Assembly (NCBI RefSeq): GCF_030186535.1
Contig: NZ_JASNVW010000001.1
Span: forward strand, 434,001-498,000
Length of the DNA: 64,000 nt
Origin: Ignisphaera cupida
Lineage (GTDB): Archaea; Thermoproteota; Thermoprotei_A; Sulfolobales; Ignisphaeraceae
Direction of reading: 5' to 3'
The notes beneath the pieces were generated by a model that had not been told where the DNA came from, searched no databases, and worked only from the letters and a program-made list of their open reading frames with translations. Shown piece after piece: positions 1-8,390 of this stretch. Position 1 is the first letter of the stretch, and each line of letters opens with the position of its first letter. Position numbers and translations under genes: made by a program.

Positions 1-2
1 TT

Positions 3-878
3 CAGCAAGCTCAAACAAATCCAGAGGCTATAAGAGAGGTTTACAAGAAGTTAATGGAGGAGTTTGGCATTGGCAAACCAATTTATGTGCAGTACATAGA
101 ATTTCTTTCAAGAGCTTTTAGAGGTGATTTAGGAACCTCTATTGCGTTCTATCCTAAGAAAGTTATAGATTTAATTGCTCCCGCAATTCCATGGACACTT
201 GCTTTACTAGTACCTGCAACAATTTCTGCATGGACTGTTGGTAATTTAATTGGAGCTGTAGCAGGCTATAAGCGGGGAAGTAAGTTCGAAAAAACAGTGC
301 TTATTTCATCACTGATACTATCTCAAACACCTTATTATTGGTTGGCAATGTTACTTATGTTTGTTTTGGCAGTAAGGCTTAATATCTTTCCATATGGTGG
401 TGCTTATAGCCAAGATCTAATACCGTCGTTTGCACCTCAATTTATATTGGATGTTTTGTGGCACTATGTTCTTCCATTTCTTTCAATATTTTTATCAGCT
501 ATAGGTGGCTGGGCCATAGGCATGAGAGTTTTAACGATATATGAGCTAGGCTCGGATTACATGACTTATTCAGAGTCTTTAGGTGTTAAAGAATCAATTA
601 TATTTAAATATGCATTTAGAAATTCATTACTGCCTCAAGTAACAGGCCTAGCTCTCTCCCTGGGCTCTGTTTTAGGTGGTGCACTAATTACAGAGGTCGT
701 ATTCAATTATCCTGGAACAGGTTACATACTATTTAGAGGCTTATCAACACTTGACTATCCCCTAATCCAAGGGGTATTTGTAATATTAATAGCGACACTT
801 TACATAGCTAATTTTGCTGTAGACTTTGTTTACGCATTGATAGATCCTAGAATTAGACTTGCAGGTGAAAAAGTGTAG
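3..878 (+). CDS. ABC peptide transporter permease, DppB/OppB type (5' end outside window)
   Basis: Inner membrane permease of a peptide- or oligosaccharide-type ABC importer. The frame is open to the window edge: codons before the first ATG (54) read EAIREVYKKL, which belongs to this family just ahead of the conserved KPIYVQY and RGDLG stretch, so the gene begins upstream. Several hydrophobic helices follow. The EAA-type cytoplasmic loop is seen around ESLGVKESIIFKYAFRNSLLP, and the C-terminal VVFNYPGTG and DPRIRL motifs are typical. It is followed 10 bases later by its partner permease. Substrate is not readable from sequence. Confidence 0.9.
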   Translation, partial: QQAQTNPEAIREVYKKLMEEFGIGKPIYVQYIEFLSRAFRGDLGTSIAFYPKKVIDLIAPAIPWTLALLVPATISAWTVGNLIGAVAGYKRGSKFEKTVLISSLILSQTPYYWLAMLLMFVLAVRLNIFPYGGAYSQDLIPSFAPQFILDVLWHYVLPFLSIFLSAIGGWAIGMRVLTIYELGSDYMTYSESLGVKESIIFKYAFRNSLLPQVTGLALSLGSVLGGALITEVVFNYPGTGYILFRGLSTLDYPLIQGVFVILIATLYIANFAVDFVYALIDPRIRLAGEKV

Positions 879-888
879 GGGTGACTCT

Positions 889-1728
889 ATGAATCCACTG
901 ATATATATGCTGCTTAGAAACATGAGGTTTGTAGTAGGTTTATCAATATTTATGATAGTAGTTCTTTTAGGAACAATTGGACCTCTCATATATACCAAGG
1001 ATCCTTTAAGTTTTGCAGGTCCTATGGAAACACCTCCATCTCCTCAATACCCCTTAGGAACAGACACCTATGGCAGAGATATTTTGGCTCAATTGCTATG
1101 GGGAACTAGAAACTCTTTATATGTAGGGCTTTTAACAGCAGTCATAGCAACAATCATAGGTCTTGTAATAGGCTCTGTGGCTGGTATAAAAGGTGGTATC
1201 ATAGACGAGGTTCTCATGTCTATAACAAACATAGTTTTAAGTATACCAGGCATGCTCCTAGCAATTCTAGTTGCTAGTTACTTAAAGGTTAGAGCTATGG
1301 AAATGGTAGCACTGCTTCTAGGTGTCACATCGTGGCCATGGTTTGCAAGAGCTATTAGAGCTCAGTTAATGAGTTTGAAGGAGAGAGAATATGTATACTT
1401 ATCTAAGATGGCTGGTCTCGAAGATCTTAAAATAGCATTTGCAGATTTACTACCAAACATAGCATCATACGTGTTCATGGCTTTTGTTCTCTATGTTAAT
1501 GGTGGTATCCTAGGAGAAGCTGGATTATCTATAATAGGTGTAGGGCCTACTAGAGGTGTTACCCTGGGGTTGATGCTTCAGTGGGCAGCATTGATGGAGG
1601 CTGTTAGAAGAGGGTTGTGGTGGTGGTTTATACCGCCAGGAGCAGTTATGGTTGCAGCAACATCCTCGTTAATGGTAATTTCAACAGCATTAGATGAAAT
1701 ATTTAATCCGAGACTAAGACAAGGCTAA
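889..1728 (+). CDS. ABC peptide transporter permease, DppC/OppC type
   Basis: Second permease of the same importer. The N-terminal helix is followed by the family motif HPLGTDTYGRD-like (PLGTDTYGRDILAQLLWG, about residues 55-72), then five further membrane segments and an EAA loop (SLKEREYVYLSKMAGLED). I chose ATG 889 because a GGGGTGA ribosome-binding site (878-884) sits just upstream; an in-frame ATG at 859 lies inside the preceding gene. No ATPase gene follows: the next gene is on the other strand, so the ATP-hydrolysing subunits must be encoded upstream of the window or elsewhere. Confidence 0.9.
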   Translation: MNPLIYMLLRNMRFVVGLSIFMIVVLLGTIGPLIYTKDPLSFAGPMETPPSPQYPLGTDTYGRDILAQLLWGTRNSLYVGLLTAVIATIIGLVIGSVAGIKGGIIDEVLMSITNIVLSIPGMLLAILVASYLKVRAMEMVALLLGVTSWPWFARAIRAQLMSLKEREYVYLSKMAGLEDLKIAFADLLPNIASYVFMAFVLYVNGGILGEAGLSIIGVGPTRGVTLGLMLQWAALMEAVRRGLWWWFIPPGAVMVAATSSLMVISTALDEIFNPRLRQG

Positions 1729-1797
1729 ATTTTAACCAATTGTTTTAATTAAATACGTAACTATTATTCATTTGGCAGAGGTTATAGAAACAATAAT

Positions 1798-2553
1798 TTA
1801 TAGCAAAAACTGCTTCACTAGGTTTTTGAATTCTTGAGCATTTTGAGCCATATAAACATTGTTGAATAATACAAATATTTCCTTGCTTTTCTCCACAACT
1901 CTCTTTGTAATGCTCAGAAGGTTTGCAAGGTCCTGGTTTGTGTATCTATATTTGTAGTTTACCTCTCCACTGCCTATTCCATGCAATCTGAAGTAGGCTG
2001 TGTTTTTGTCTACTGCTGGAAGGGTTTTGAATGGATCAACAACATGAATTAAATTCTTGAATCTAGAAACTATTTCAGTTATTTTGTCTTTGTGTTGCAT
2101 CCATGTTCCTCTGGGTTCCCACCCAATTAAAAAGTTGTGTGTAGCTGTAGATGAGAAAAATTCAATAGCATTTCTAAAGTTCTCTTCATTATATCCAAAA
2201 CTTGGTGGTGTTTGAATAACAATGACCTTTGCGTTTAAGGCTTTTGCACCTTCGACAACCTTTTCCCAGGCATCGAAAACTTCTTTAGTTGGTCTTAAAA
2301 ATCCATATCTATCACTAAGGCTTTTATCTGGTATTGTTTTTGCTTTTTTCCAAGTTGGTGAATCAAGTGGATGTGTTATAGCCTGCCATGCCTTCATCGC
2401 AAATACAAAACTTGGTGGTGCCTCGCTTGCAATTTTTTTAAGTTTTTCTGGATCTGGAGGATTGTAGAAAGTCTCCTGAATTTCAACAACATCGAATATT
2501 GAAAAGTATTTTTCTCTGCTTATGCAAAAACCACAGCAACCAACAAATACCAT
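1798..2553 (-). CDS. DUF72 family protein (YecE-like TIM barrel)
   Basis: Protein of 251 residues in the DUF72/YecE family, a TIM-barrel fold of unknown biochemical role that is widespread in archaea. The match rests on the N-terminal VGCCGF start, the EIQETFYNPP segment, FVFAMKAWQAITH, the internal VIQTPPSF and the later YFRLHG motif. Length is normal for the family. It stands alone on the minus strand between two plus-strand units. The catalytic function is not established; I infer only family membership. Confidence 0.85.
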   Translation of the reverse strand: MVFVGCCGFCISREKYFSIFDVVEIQETFYNPPDPEKLKKIASEAPPSFVFAMKAWQAITHPLDSPTWKKAKTIPDKSLSDRYGFLRPTKEVFDAWEKVVEGAKALNAKVIVIQTPPSFGYNEENFRNAIEFFSSTATHNFLIGWEPRGTWMQHKDKITEIVSRFKNLIHVVDPFKTLPAVDKNTAYFRLHGIGSGEVNYKYRYTNQDLANLLSITKRVVEKSKEIFVLFNNVYMAQNAQEFKNLVKQFLL

Positions 2554-2627
2554 GTTAAATCACATTAATGATCTTGTTCTTAACACTCATTTAAGCATTT
2601 AGAGATATGCGAAAATTGTGTGAAGTG

Positions 2628-2771
2628 CTAGTAGCATTTTCTCTCAACTTCTTTAACACATTCTTCAACACATGAGTTGTAGGATTCTCTATCGATGGCC
2701 TCTTCAGAGCATGCATCTCTGCAAAATCTATATGGATGTGTTTTTACATAGTCATCACAAACAATTTCCAT
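2628..2771 (-). CDS. Very small cysteine-rich protein (47 aa), unrecognised
   Basis: A 47-residue frame that begins at ATG 2771 and ends in TAG. It carries six cysteines at positions 5, 17, 21, 34, 38 and 46, i.e. two CX3C pairs 12 residues apart plus one cysteine near each end. The rest is rich in Glu, Asp, Lys and Arg. A twin CX3C layout is typical of small helical hairpins held by disulfides or of metal-binding mini-proteins. A GGTG stretch lies 4-8 bases ahead of the ATG. I do not recognise a family. The next-but-one gene is a CcdA-like thiol-transfer membrane protein, which fits a disulfide-bonded product, but that link is inference. Confidence 0.55.
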   Translation of the reverse strand: MEIVCDDYVKTHPYRFCRDACSEEAIDRESYNSCVEECVKEVERKCY

Positions 2772-2891
2772 GCATACACCAAAAAGATTTTTGTTTACAG
2801 CATTAATTAGCTTAATGAAAAGATGTTAAAGAATAAATCTTTATACTAATATAATGATTAATATATGTTGTAGTTGTGGTGTTTTAAAGCT

Positions 2892-4067
2892 ATGGTCATT
2901 AAATTTATTGCTTTACAATATACTGTTATAATGCTTCTTACTTTTACTGTTCAATTCCTTTACTCAGAACACGTTGTTTTGCCATATCTAGGAGCTCCAA
3001 ATGCTATTTGTTTTTACAATGGCACTGTGTATGTTTTTGGTTTTGAAAATAGTAGTAAAGTTCCAAGAGCATTTGCTATTTCCTTTGATGTGCAAAACAA
3101 TAATGTTGTGAAAATATTCAATGGTTCTTTTGGAGGTTTTTACAATTGTATTGTTTATGAAGATAAAATTTATGTTGTCGGCTTTGAAAACATTTCCAAT
3201 GTTTTCTCATGGGCTTTGACGATATTTAGCTCTAGTTTACATTTGGAGAGAATGGTACTTGAGAACCTGTCTAGTGGAATCAATGTTGCAATGGATATTG
3301 TTGTACACAATAACAGTTTGTATGTTGCTGGTGTTGTTAACAAATCAGGTAATGCCTTCATTAGAATTGAGAAAAGATCTCTTAAAACACTAACTATTGA
3401 GTCTGTGCTCAATATTCGCATTGGTTCTGCTGTTGGTATTGTTCCAAGGCTTTACATAATCAAAAATTTCTTGGTTATTGCCTATACAAATCGCGAAAAA
3501 GGGGTGATATCAATGGACTTTCTAGACACGAATCTTAACCTCGTTAATAGAATTAATGTGAATATTAATGGTTATTTGTATAGCATTGTCTCAGACAATA
3601 ACTGCATTTATATAGGTGGATCTTTTGGTGTTGCAAAAATTTGTGATGGTAAAGTTAATAACTTGGTTTATCTTTATGGTGGTGATGCTCTAAGTGTGAA
3701 ATTTTATAATGAGAGTTTAATTGCATTAGTTTCAACCCCTATTGGAATAGATAGTGCTCAAATCAATGTTTATGCATTGGACAAGAATCTTAATATTTTA
3801 TGGAGAAAACATCTAAATAACTCATATAGGCATTTGCTCTACATAAAACCAGTTGAGATAGTTGAAAATAGTATTGTCATAGCCTCTTCATCATCTTCAG
3901 GTTTTTGGACGCTAAACAAGTTTGCAATCCCACAAATAAGCACTAAGGCTGATAGAGACTTTATTACATGCTATACTGAAGTGGTTATTGTATTGTCATA
4001 TCTTCTAACCATGGCTATTATAATTATATTAAGATTGTTAAGATATAGTAGAATGCAGAGAAGGTAA
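2892..4067 (+). CDS. Predicted surface-anchored beta-propeller-like protein
   Basis: About 391 residues starting at ATG 2892 (GTGGTG about 11 bases upstream; an in-frame TTG at 2874 is less likely). The N-terminus is a signal peptide-like helix (IALQYTVIMLLTFTVQFL). The body has repeated units of the kind NGTVYVFGFENSS, DKIYVVGFENIS and NNSLYVAGVVNKS, which look like blades of a beta-propeller. A C-terminal membrane helix (VVIVLSYLLTMAIIIILRLL) is followed by a basic tail, so the propeller should face outside and be anchored at its end. Many Asn-X-Ser/Thr sites suit a glycosylated cell-surface protein. Ligand unknown. Confidence 0.65.
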   Translation: MVIKFIALQYTVIMLLTFTVQFLYSEHVVLPYLGAPNAICFYNGTVYVFGFENSSKVPRAFAISFDVQNNNVVKIFNGSFGGFYNCIVYEDKIYVVGFENISNVFSWALTIFSSSLHLERMVLENLSSGINVAMDIVVHNNSLYVAGVVNKSGNAFIRIEKRSLKTLTIESVLNIRIGSAVGIVPRLYIIKNFLVIAYTNREKGVISMDFLDTNLNLVNRINVNINGYLYSIVSDNNCIYIGGSFGVAKICDGKVNNLVYLYGGDALSVKFYNESLIALVSTPIGIDSAQINVYALDKNLNILWRKHLNNSYRHLLYIKPVEIVENSIVIASSSSSGFWTLNKFAIPQISTKADRDFITCYTEVVIVLSYLLTMAIIIILRLLRYSRMQRR

Positions 4068-4084
4068 AATCAAATGTTTGGTAG

Positions 4085-4774
4085 CTAGTAGAAAGGTAGT
4101 ATCAAAGCTATTATGATCATGGCAATAGATGCTGCTACTTTGAATAGCCTTTGTCTAGATAGCAAATATCTATAGGCTTTTTCAATCTTTGTCAAGCCTG
4201 CAACAGCTATTGCAATGAGTATTAGTGGAGAAACAAAAATTGCTGTATATAGCATTGCTAGTGGAAACCATAACAGCAGCTCCATATTTGCAGTAACAAA
4301 ATTGAATACAATGTATAATCCAGCACTACATGGAAGTAGTGTAAAAGATGCTACAAAGCCAAGTACTGAAATAATGAAAACACTTGTTTTTGTATTTGCA
4401 AATCTATTTAGATTTAGCGTTGAAGCAATTTTACACTCAATTCTATCCTCTCTACATACCATCTCACTTGCTTCACCCTCAAAAAACATTGTATAAACAA
4501 TCATTGCTAAGGCGTAAACAATTAGAATAGCTGATAAAATCCATCGAGGTGGAGTCCATGAAGCAACTAATGTTTTGAGAATAACTCCAAAAAGTAAATA
4601 GCCTATGTAAACAGAAGACACAAAGGCTGCAGCAGTTTTTGCTATATGCTTTAACCCAGCTAATGAAGCAGATAGGAGAAGTGATACATATAAAGCGAAT
4701 ATGCATGGATCTATAGAATCTGCTAACGCACCAAAAACAATTAGTGTAAGTAACTGCCAAATGCTAAAATCCAA
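4085..4774 (-). CDS. CcdA/DsbD-like thiol-disulfide membrane transporter
   Basis: Integral membrane protein of 229 residues with six to seven hydrophobic segments. It contains the two paired motifs of the CcdA/DsbD transmembrane family: DSIDPCIFAL near residue 20 and TLLPCSAGLY in the fourth helix, each with the redox cysteine after a proline. Such proteins pass reducing power across the membrane to extracytoplasmic thioredoxin-like proteins or cytochrome c maturation. The start is TTG 4774, supported by a GGTGA site 7 bases upstream on the minus strand. No partner thioredoxin gene is adjacent. Confidence 0.8.
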   Translation of the reverse strand: MDFSIWQLLTLIVFGALADSIDPCIFALYVSLLLSASLAGLKHIAKTAAAFVSSVYIGYLLFGVILKTLVASWTPPRWILSAILIVYALAMIVYTMFFEGEASEMVCREDRIECKIASTLNLNRFANTKTSVFIISVLGFVASFTLLPCSAGLYIVFNFVTANMELLLWFPLAMLYTAIFVSPLILIAIAVAGLTKIEKAYRYLLSRQRLFKVAASIAMIIIALILPFY

Positions 4775-4823
4775 CTATTTTCACCACTATCCATATAATC
4801 GCTTTATTGAAACAAAATAAGTT

Positions 4824-4884
4824 TTTGTCAGAATCTCTAACCCCTATCACCAATCATTTTCGAGGACCCCATTCATCATCTAGC
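4824..4884 (-). ncRNA. Candidate C/D box sRNA (relaxed C' and D' boxes)
   Basis: On the minus strand a perfect C box ATGATGA (4879-4873) is followed 22 nt later by a C'-like GTGATAG (4850-4844), a 12-nt guide segment (4843-4832) and a perfect D box CTGA (4831-4828). Spacing fits archaeal dual-guide C/D sRNAs. A clear D' box is missing; the place where it should be reads CTCGA. It lies between divergently transcribed genes. The target rRNA or tRNA site cannot be assigned by eye. Confidence 0.45.
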
Positions 4885-4971
4885 TATGAACTAATTTACT
4901 GCGAGTTAGCTTATATAATTATCTTACATTGGGTAACTGTTTAAACTATTTAAATAGATTATAACAACAGG

Positions 4972-4979
4972 TTTAAATA
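4972..4979 (+). promoter_or_regulatory. TATA box for the solute-binding protein operon
   Basis: TTTAAATA lies about 49 bases ahead of ATG 5021, which places transcription start near 5000. An AGGTGAT ribosome-binding site at 5009-5015 then falls inside the short leader. Confidence 0.5.
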
Positions 4980-5020
4980 TGTTTAAGGATTCAATATTCT
5001 TAAGATGAAGGTGATTTGAT

Positions 5021-6610
5021 ATGAGGAATATAAATAAAAATATTGTGGTAATCCTTGTAATAGCTTTTGTTATAATTATGTTTCTGTCTGCTTTCTATGC
5101 TTATAATATTCACAGAGTACATTCTACAGTCACAATTACATATACCTATACCTACTCTGTTACCTCTAGATTATCTCCACTTACCATTGCTATTTCAACA
5201 GATATATCAACTGTTGATATTCATTTTGCTACTGGTGTAGCTGATTTTGAGATTCTTGGAAAAGTTTATGAGTCTCTATTCAAAATTGTTTTAGATAATG
5301 GAAAACTTGAATATGTTCCGTGGCTTGTGAAATACTATAAACAGTTGAACGATACCACATGGATTTTTGTTATTAGAGACAATATTTATTTTCATAATGG
5401 TAAGAAACTTGATGCTTGGGATGTTAAAGCAAGTTTAGAAAGATCAATGAGGATATCGCCAATAGGAAGAATGTTGTTGAGAGATTCAAGTGGTAATCCA
5501 ATAATTAGTGATATTACAGTTTTAAATAGTACGGCAATTGTTCTAAAATTAAGCAAGCCCTTTACTCCTTTAATAGAGCACTTAGCCCATCTAGCAACAG
5601 CTATAATGCCTAGAGAAATAGCTGAAAAATATTGGAATAGCCCAATAAACTCCACAGCTGATGTTATTGGAACAGGGCCATTTAGATTTATTTCATATGA
5701 AAAGGGGTCGAAGATTGTTCTAGCAAGATTTGATGGTTACTGGAGCAAAAAACCAAACATATCACTATTAACATACTTGATTCTTCCAAATCCATCAGCA
5801 AGAATATCAGCGGTTCTTAGTGGATCAGCAGATATAGCTGTTGGCATATCACCTGATGATGTGTCTAAGCTAAGATCAAGCGGTATCAGCATTTATAATG
5901 TTACTGGTGTTAGACTTGTTCTAGTTGCAATAAATTGTAAGAGAATTCCAGATGTGCGCATTAGACAAGCATTGAACTATGCCATTGATAAGAAGGCTAT
6001 AGTTAAAGATCTTTTGAATGGATTTGCAGCAATTGCTAATAGCGTTACCTCGCCTGTTTTCCCTAACGTCTATACAATGAATCCATATGAATACAATGTT
6101 TCCAAGGCTAAAGAACTTTTAAAAGAAGCAGGCTTTTCAAACAAAACTTTGAAGCTTTTGGTATCAACACGAAGTGCAAAGGATATTCAATTAGCTCAAG
6201 TTATACAACAATATCTTGCTGCTATTGGAATAAATACTGAAATTATTCAAATGGAGCATACAGCATTTTTGAAAAAGGTTTTTGGAGAGCATGATTTTGA
6301 CCTTGCAATATATGGGCCATCACCATCGTCTTTGTACTACGCATTAACATATTGGAGAACAAATGCTAGTTTAAATGGTCCTCAATACAGCAATCCAGTA
6401 TATGATAAGCTACTGGATGATATTGCTAGTGAGGTTAATGAAAGTAGGAGAGCTTTGTTATATAAAGAAGCTCAAGAGATTTTGTGGAGTGATGCACCAG
6501 CTATATGGCTTTACTATGAAGATATTATAGTTGCTGCAAAACCATCTATAAAAGGATTGCAGATATTGCCATTTCAAATGCTTGTTTTGGATAATGTGTT
6601 AGTTGATTAA
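5021..6610 (+). CDS. ABC transporter solute-binding protein, family 5 (peptide/nickel/oligosaccharide)
   Basis: Extracellular binding protein of 529 residues. An N-terminal membrane helix (residues 8-28) is followed by a Thr/Tyr/Ser-rich linker, then the SBP_bac_5 fold. Hallmarks visible are the VYESLFKI segment, the FHNGKKLDAWDVKASLER motif and VIGTGPFRFISYEKGSKI, then RIRQALNYAIDKKAI in the C-terminal lobe. Length is normal. It is membrane-anchored as usual in crenarchaea. It heads an operon with two permeases, so it should deliver the ligand to them. Ligand identity is unknown; crenarchaeal members of this family bind peptides or sugars. Confidence 0.9.
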   Translation: MRNINKNIVVILVIAFVIIMFLSAFYAYNIHRVHSTVTITYTYTYSVTSRLSPLTIAISTDISTVDIHFATGVADFEILGKVYESLFKIVLDNGKLEYVPWLVKYYKQLNDTTWIFVIRDNIYFHNGKKLDAWDVKASLERSMRISPIGRMLLRDSSGNPIISDITVLNSTAIVLKLSKPFTPLIEHLAHLATAIMPREIAEKYWNSPINSTADVIGTGPFRFISYEKGSKIVLARFDGYWSKKPNISLLTYLILPNPSARISAVLSGSADIAVGISPDDVSKLRSSGISIYNVTGVRLVLVAINCKRIPDVRIRQALNYAIDKKAIVKDLLNGFAAIANSVTSPVFPNVYTMNPYEYNVSKAKELLKEAGFSNKTLKLLVSTRSAKDIQLAQVIQQYLAAIGINTEIIQMEHTAFLKKVFGEHDFDLAIYGPSPSSLYYALTYWRTNASLNGPQYSNPVYDKLLDDIASEVNESRRALLYKEAQEILWSDAPAIWLYYEDIIVAAKPSIKGLQILPFQMLVLDNVLVD

Positions 6611-6611
6611 T

Positions 6612-7511
6612 ATGATGTGGTGGTTAATTGCAAAAAGCATTGCAAAAACCCTTACCTTAATTCTCCTAACCACAGCAACAATATATTTGGTTGCAAGAGC
6701 TTTTCCTGGCGATCCAATAACTGTTTTATATGGTGAGCAACCAATATCAGATGAGGTTAGAAAAGCTGTTGAGTCTAGACTTGGTTTAGACAAGCCTCTT
6801 TATCTACAGATTTTGATTTACTGGAGAAGAGTTTTTACAGGTGATTGGGGTGTATCAACATTTTTTGCAAAACCTGTTTTCCAGGTTGTTTTTCAAAGCT
6901 TTATCAACTCTTTGAAGCTTGCTGTATCAGCAACAGTTTTAACAACATTGGTATGTGTTTTGCTAGCTTACTTATCAATGGCTAAGGGTTTTAAAATGCT
7001 TTCCTCGGTTTTCCCAACACTTTCCTCATCAATGCCTGCAGCTGTTTGGGGGGTTGTTCTAATGGTTTTTGCAGCTTATTTGAAAATACCAATAGGTTTT
7101 GGCAGCATGTCAATGCCTTTGCTAACACTTGTTGTTGCTGGAACAGGGGTTTTTTACAGGATTTTGCAAAGTCTTCTAGAAAAAACCTTTTCAGAGCCCT
7201 TTGTGGAAATGTACAAAGCTTTTGGTATGTCAATAGAAAAAATTTTTCTGAAAGCATTGAGATATGCTATGCCTGTTTACTTAACAGCAACTTTCTATAG
7301 AATGGGGCTTATAATAGCTGGTGCAATGGCTACAGAGGTTATCTTTGCCTATCCGGGAATGGGTTTGCTATTGGTTCAAGCATTTTCCTCAAGAGATTAC
7401 CCTGTTTTAATTGGATGGACAACAATAGTTTCAGTAACGCTATCGGTTTTGAACATGGTTTCAGATATTCTCCATATCTATATGGATCCTAGACTAAGAG
7501 GTGTTGTTTAA
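6612..7511 (+). CDS. ABC transporter permease, DppB type
   Basis: First permease of the second importer, about 299 residues. It shows the family start (helix then GDPITVLYG), the DKPLYLQILIYW and TGDWGVS motifs, an EAA loop (MYKAFGMSIEKIFLKALRYAMP) and the VIFAYPGMG and DPRLRG C-terminal motifs. ATG 6612 is one base after the stop of the binding-protein gene; the longer TTG start at 6603 would overlap it. Coupled translation with the genes on both sides is likely. The sequence is less conserved than the permease at the left edge, so the two modules are old paralogues rather than a recent duplication. Confidence 0.9.
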   Translation: MMWWLIAKSIAKTLTLILLTTATIYLVARAFPGDPITVLYGEQPISDEVRKAVESRLGLDKPLYLQILIYWRRVFTGDWGVSTFFAKPVFQVVFQSFINSLKLAVSATVLTTLVCVLLAYLSMAKGFKMLSSVFPTLSSSMPAAVWGVVLMVFAAYLKIPIGFGSMSMPLLTLVVAGTGVFYRILQSLLEKTFSEPFVEMYKAFGMSIEKIFLKALRYAMPVYLTATFYRMGLIIAGAMATEVIFAYPGMGLLLVQAFSSRDYPVLIGWTTIVSVTLSVLNMVSDILHIYMDPRLRGVV

Positions 7512-8323
7512 TGAATATTTGGACAAAAATCAGTATAGTCGTTCTTGTTGTAGAAGCTTTTTTAGCTGCTTTTCCACAGCTTTTTTCACATTATTCCCCA
7601 ACAACAATAGATCTTACTAACAGACTTGCTCCACCATCTATAGCTCATTTTCTTGGAACCGACACTCTTGGGAGAGACGTTTTTATAAGACTTCTCTATG
7701 CCATTAGATATTCGTTTACTGTAGCCAGTTTCTCACTAGTATTATCGCTTTCAATAGGGCTTTTAATGGGAAGTTTATCAGCTATTGTAGGAGGCTTTGC
7801 AGATTCTATGCTTTCAACTCTTTTTAATATTCTCTATATCATACCAGGTTTCTTCATAGCAATAGCTCTATCAATTCTAATCGGATCTGGCTTAACAACA
7901 ACTTCAATAGTAATTGGATTGAGTCTAGCACCAATCTTTTATAGACTTTGCAGATCAGCTGCAAAAGAGATTTTAACACAGCCATATATAGAAGCTGCAA
8001 AAGCTCTTGGAGCTTCTACAAACTGGATCATCTTTAGATACGTTGGTAAGGAGCTTTTCTACATAGCGTTAACAACAGCAATATTTCTTCTATCAGATGC
8101 TATTGCATTTGAAGCTTCTCTTAGTATTTTAGGACTAGGTGTTCAACCTCCAACGCCAACTCTAGGTAATATGATTGCAGAATACAAAGAATATGTGTTT
8201 ACATCTCCACATCTCCTAATATATCCAGTAATGGTTATAGCAACAACCATAGCATCTCTGAATACACTAGCTAATGAAGTTGGGAGAAAACTAAATGTGT
8301 TGATGAAGAATAGTTTGTTATAG
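7511..8323 (+). CDS. ABC transporter permease, DppC type
   Basis: Second permease of this importer, 270 residues. The motif HFLGTDTLGRDVFIRLLY (about residues 45-62) and the EAA loop around YIEAAKALGASTNWIIFRYV identify it. Its ATG shares one base with the preceding stop (TAATG), so the two are translationally coupled. The operon ends here without DppD or DppF ATPase genes, as in the first module; both modules may share ATPases encoded elsewhere. Confidence 0.9.
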   Translation: MNIWTKISIVVLVVEAFLAAFPQLFSHYSPTTIDLTNRLAPPSIAHFLGTDTLGRDVFIRLLYAIRYSFTVASFSLVLSLSIGLLMGSLSAIVGGFADSMLSTLFNILYIIPGFFIAIALSILIGSGLTTTSIVIGLSLAPIFYRLCRSAAKEILTQPYIEAAKALGASTNWIIFRYVGKELFYIALTTAIFLLSDAIAFEASLSILGLGVQPPTPTLGNMIAEYKEYVFTSPHLLIYPVMVIATTIASLNTLANEVGRKLNVLMKNSLL

Positions 8324-8364
8324 AGTTGAAATTTCATATGGGTTTTGTCTCAAAAGCTCAAGTC

Positions 8365-8372
8365 TATAAATA
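8365..8372 (+). promoter_or_regulatory. TATA box ahead of endonuclease IV-like gene
   Basis: TATAAATA lies 19-26 bases upstream of the GTG at 8391. That spacing predicts a transcription start at about 8390-8396, so the message is either leaderless from GTG 8391 or starts at a downstream ATG. Confidence 0.5.
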
Positions 8373-8390
8373 GATTTTCATTTTATTTTA

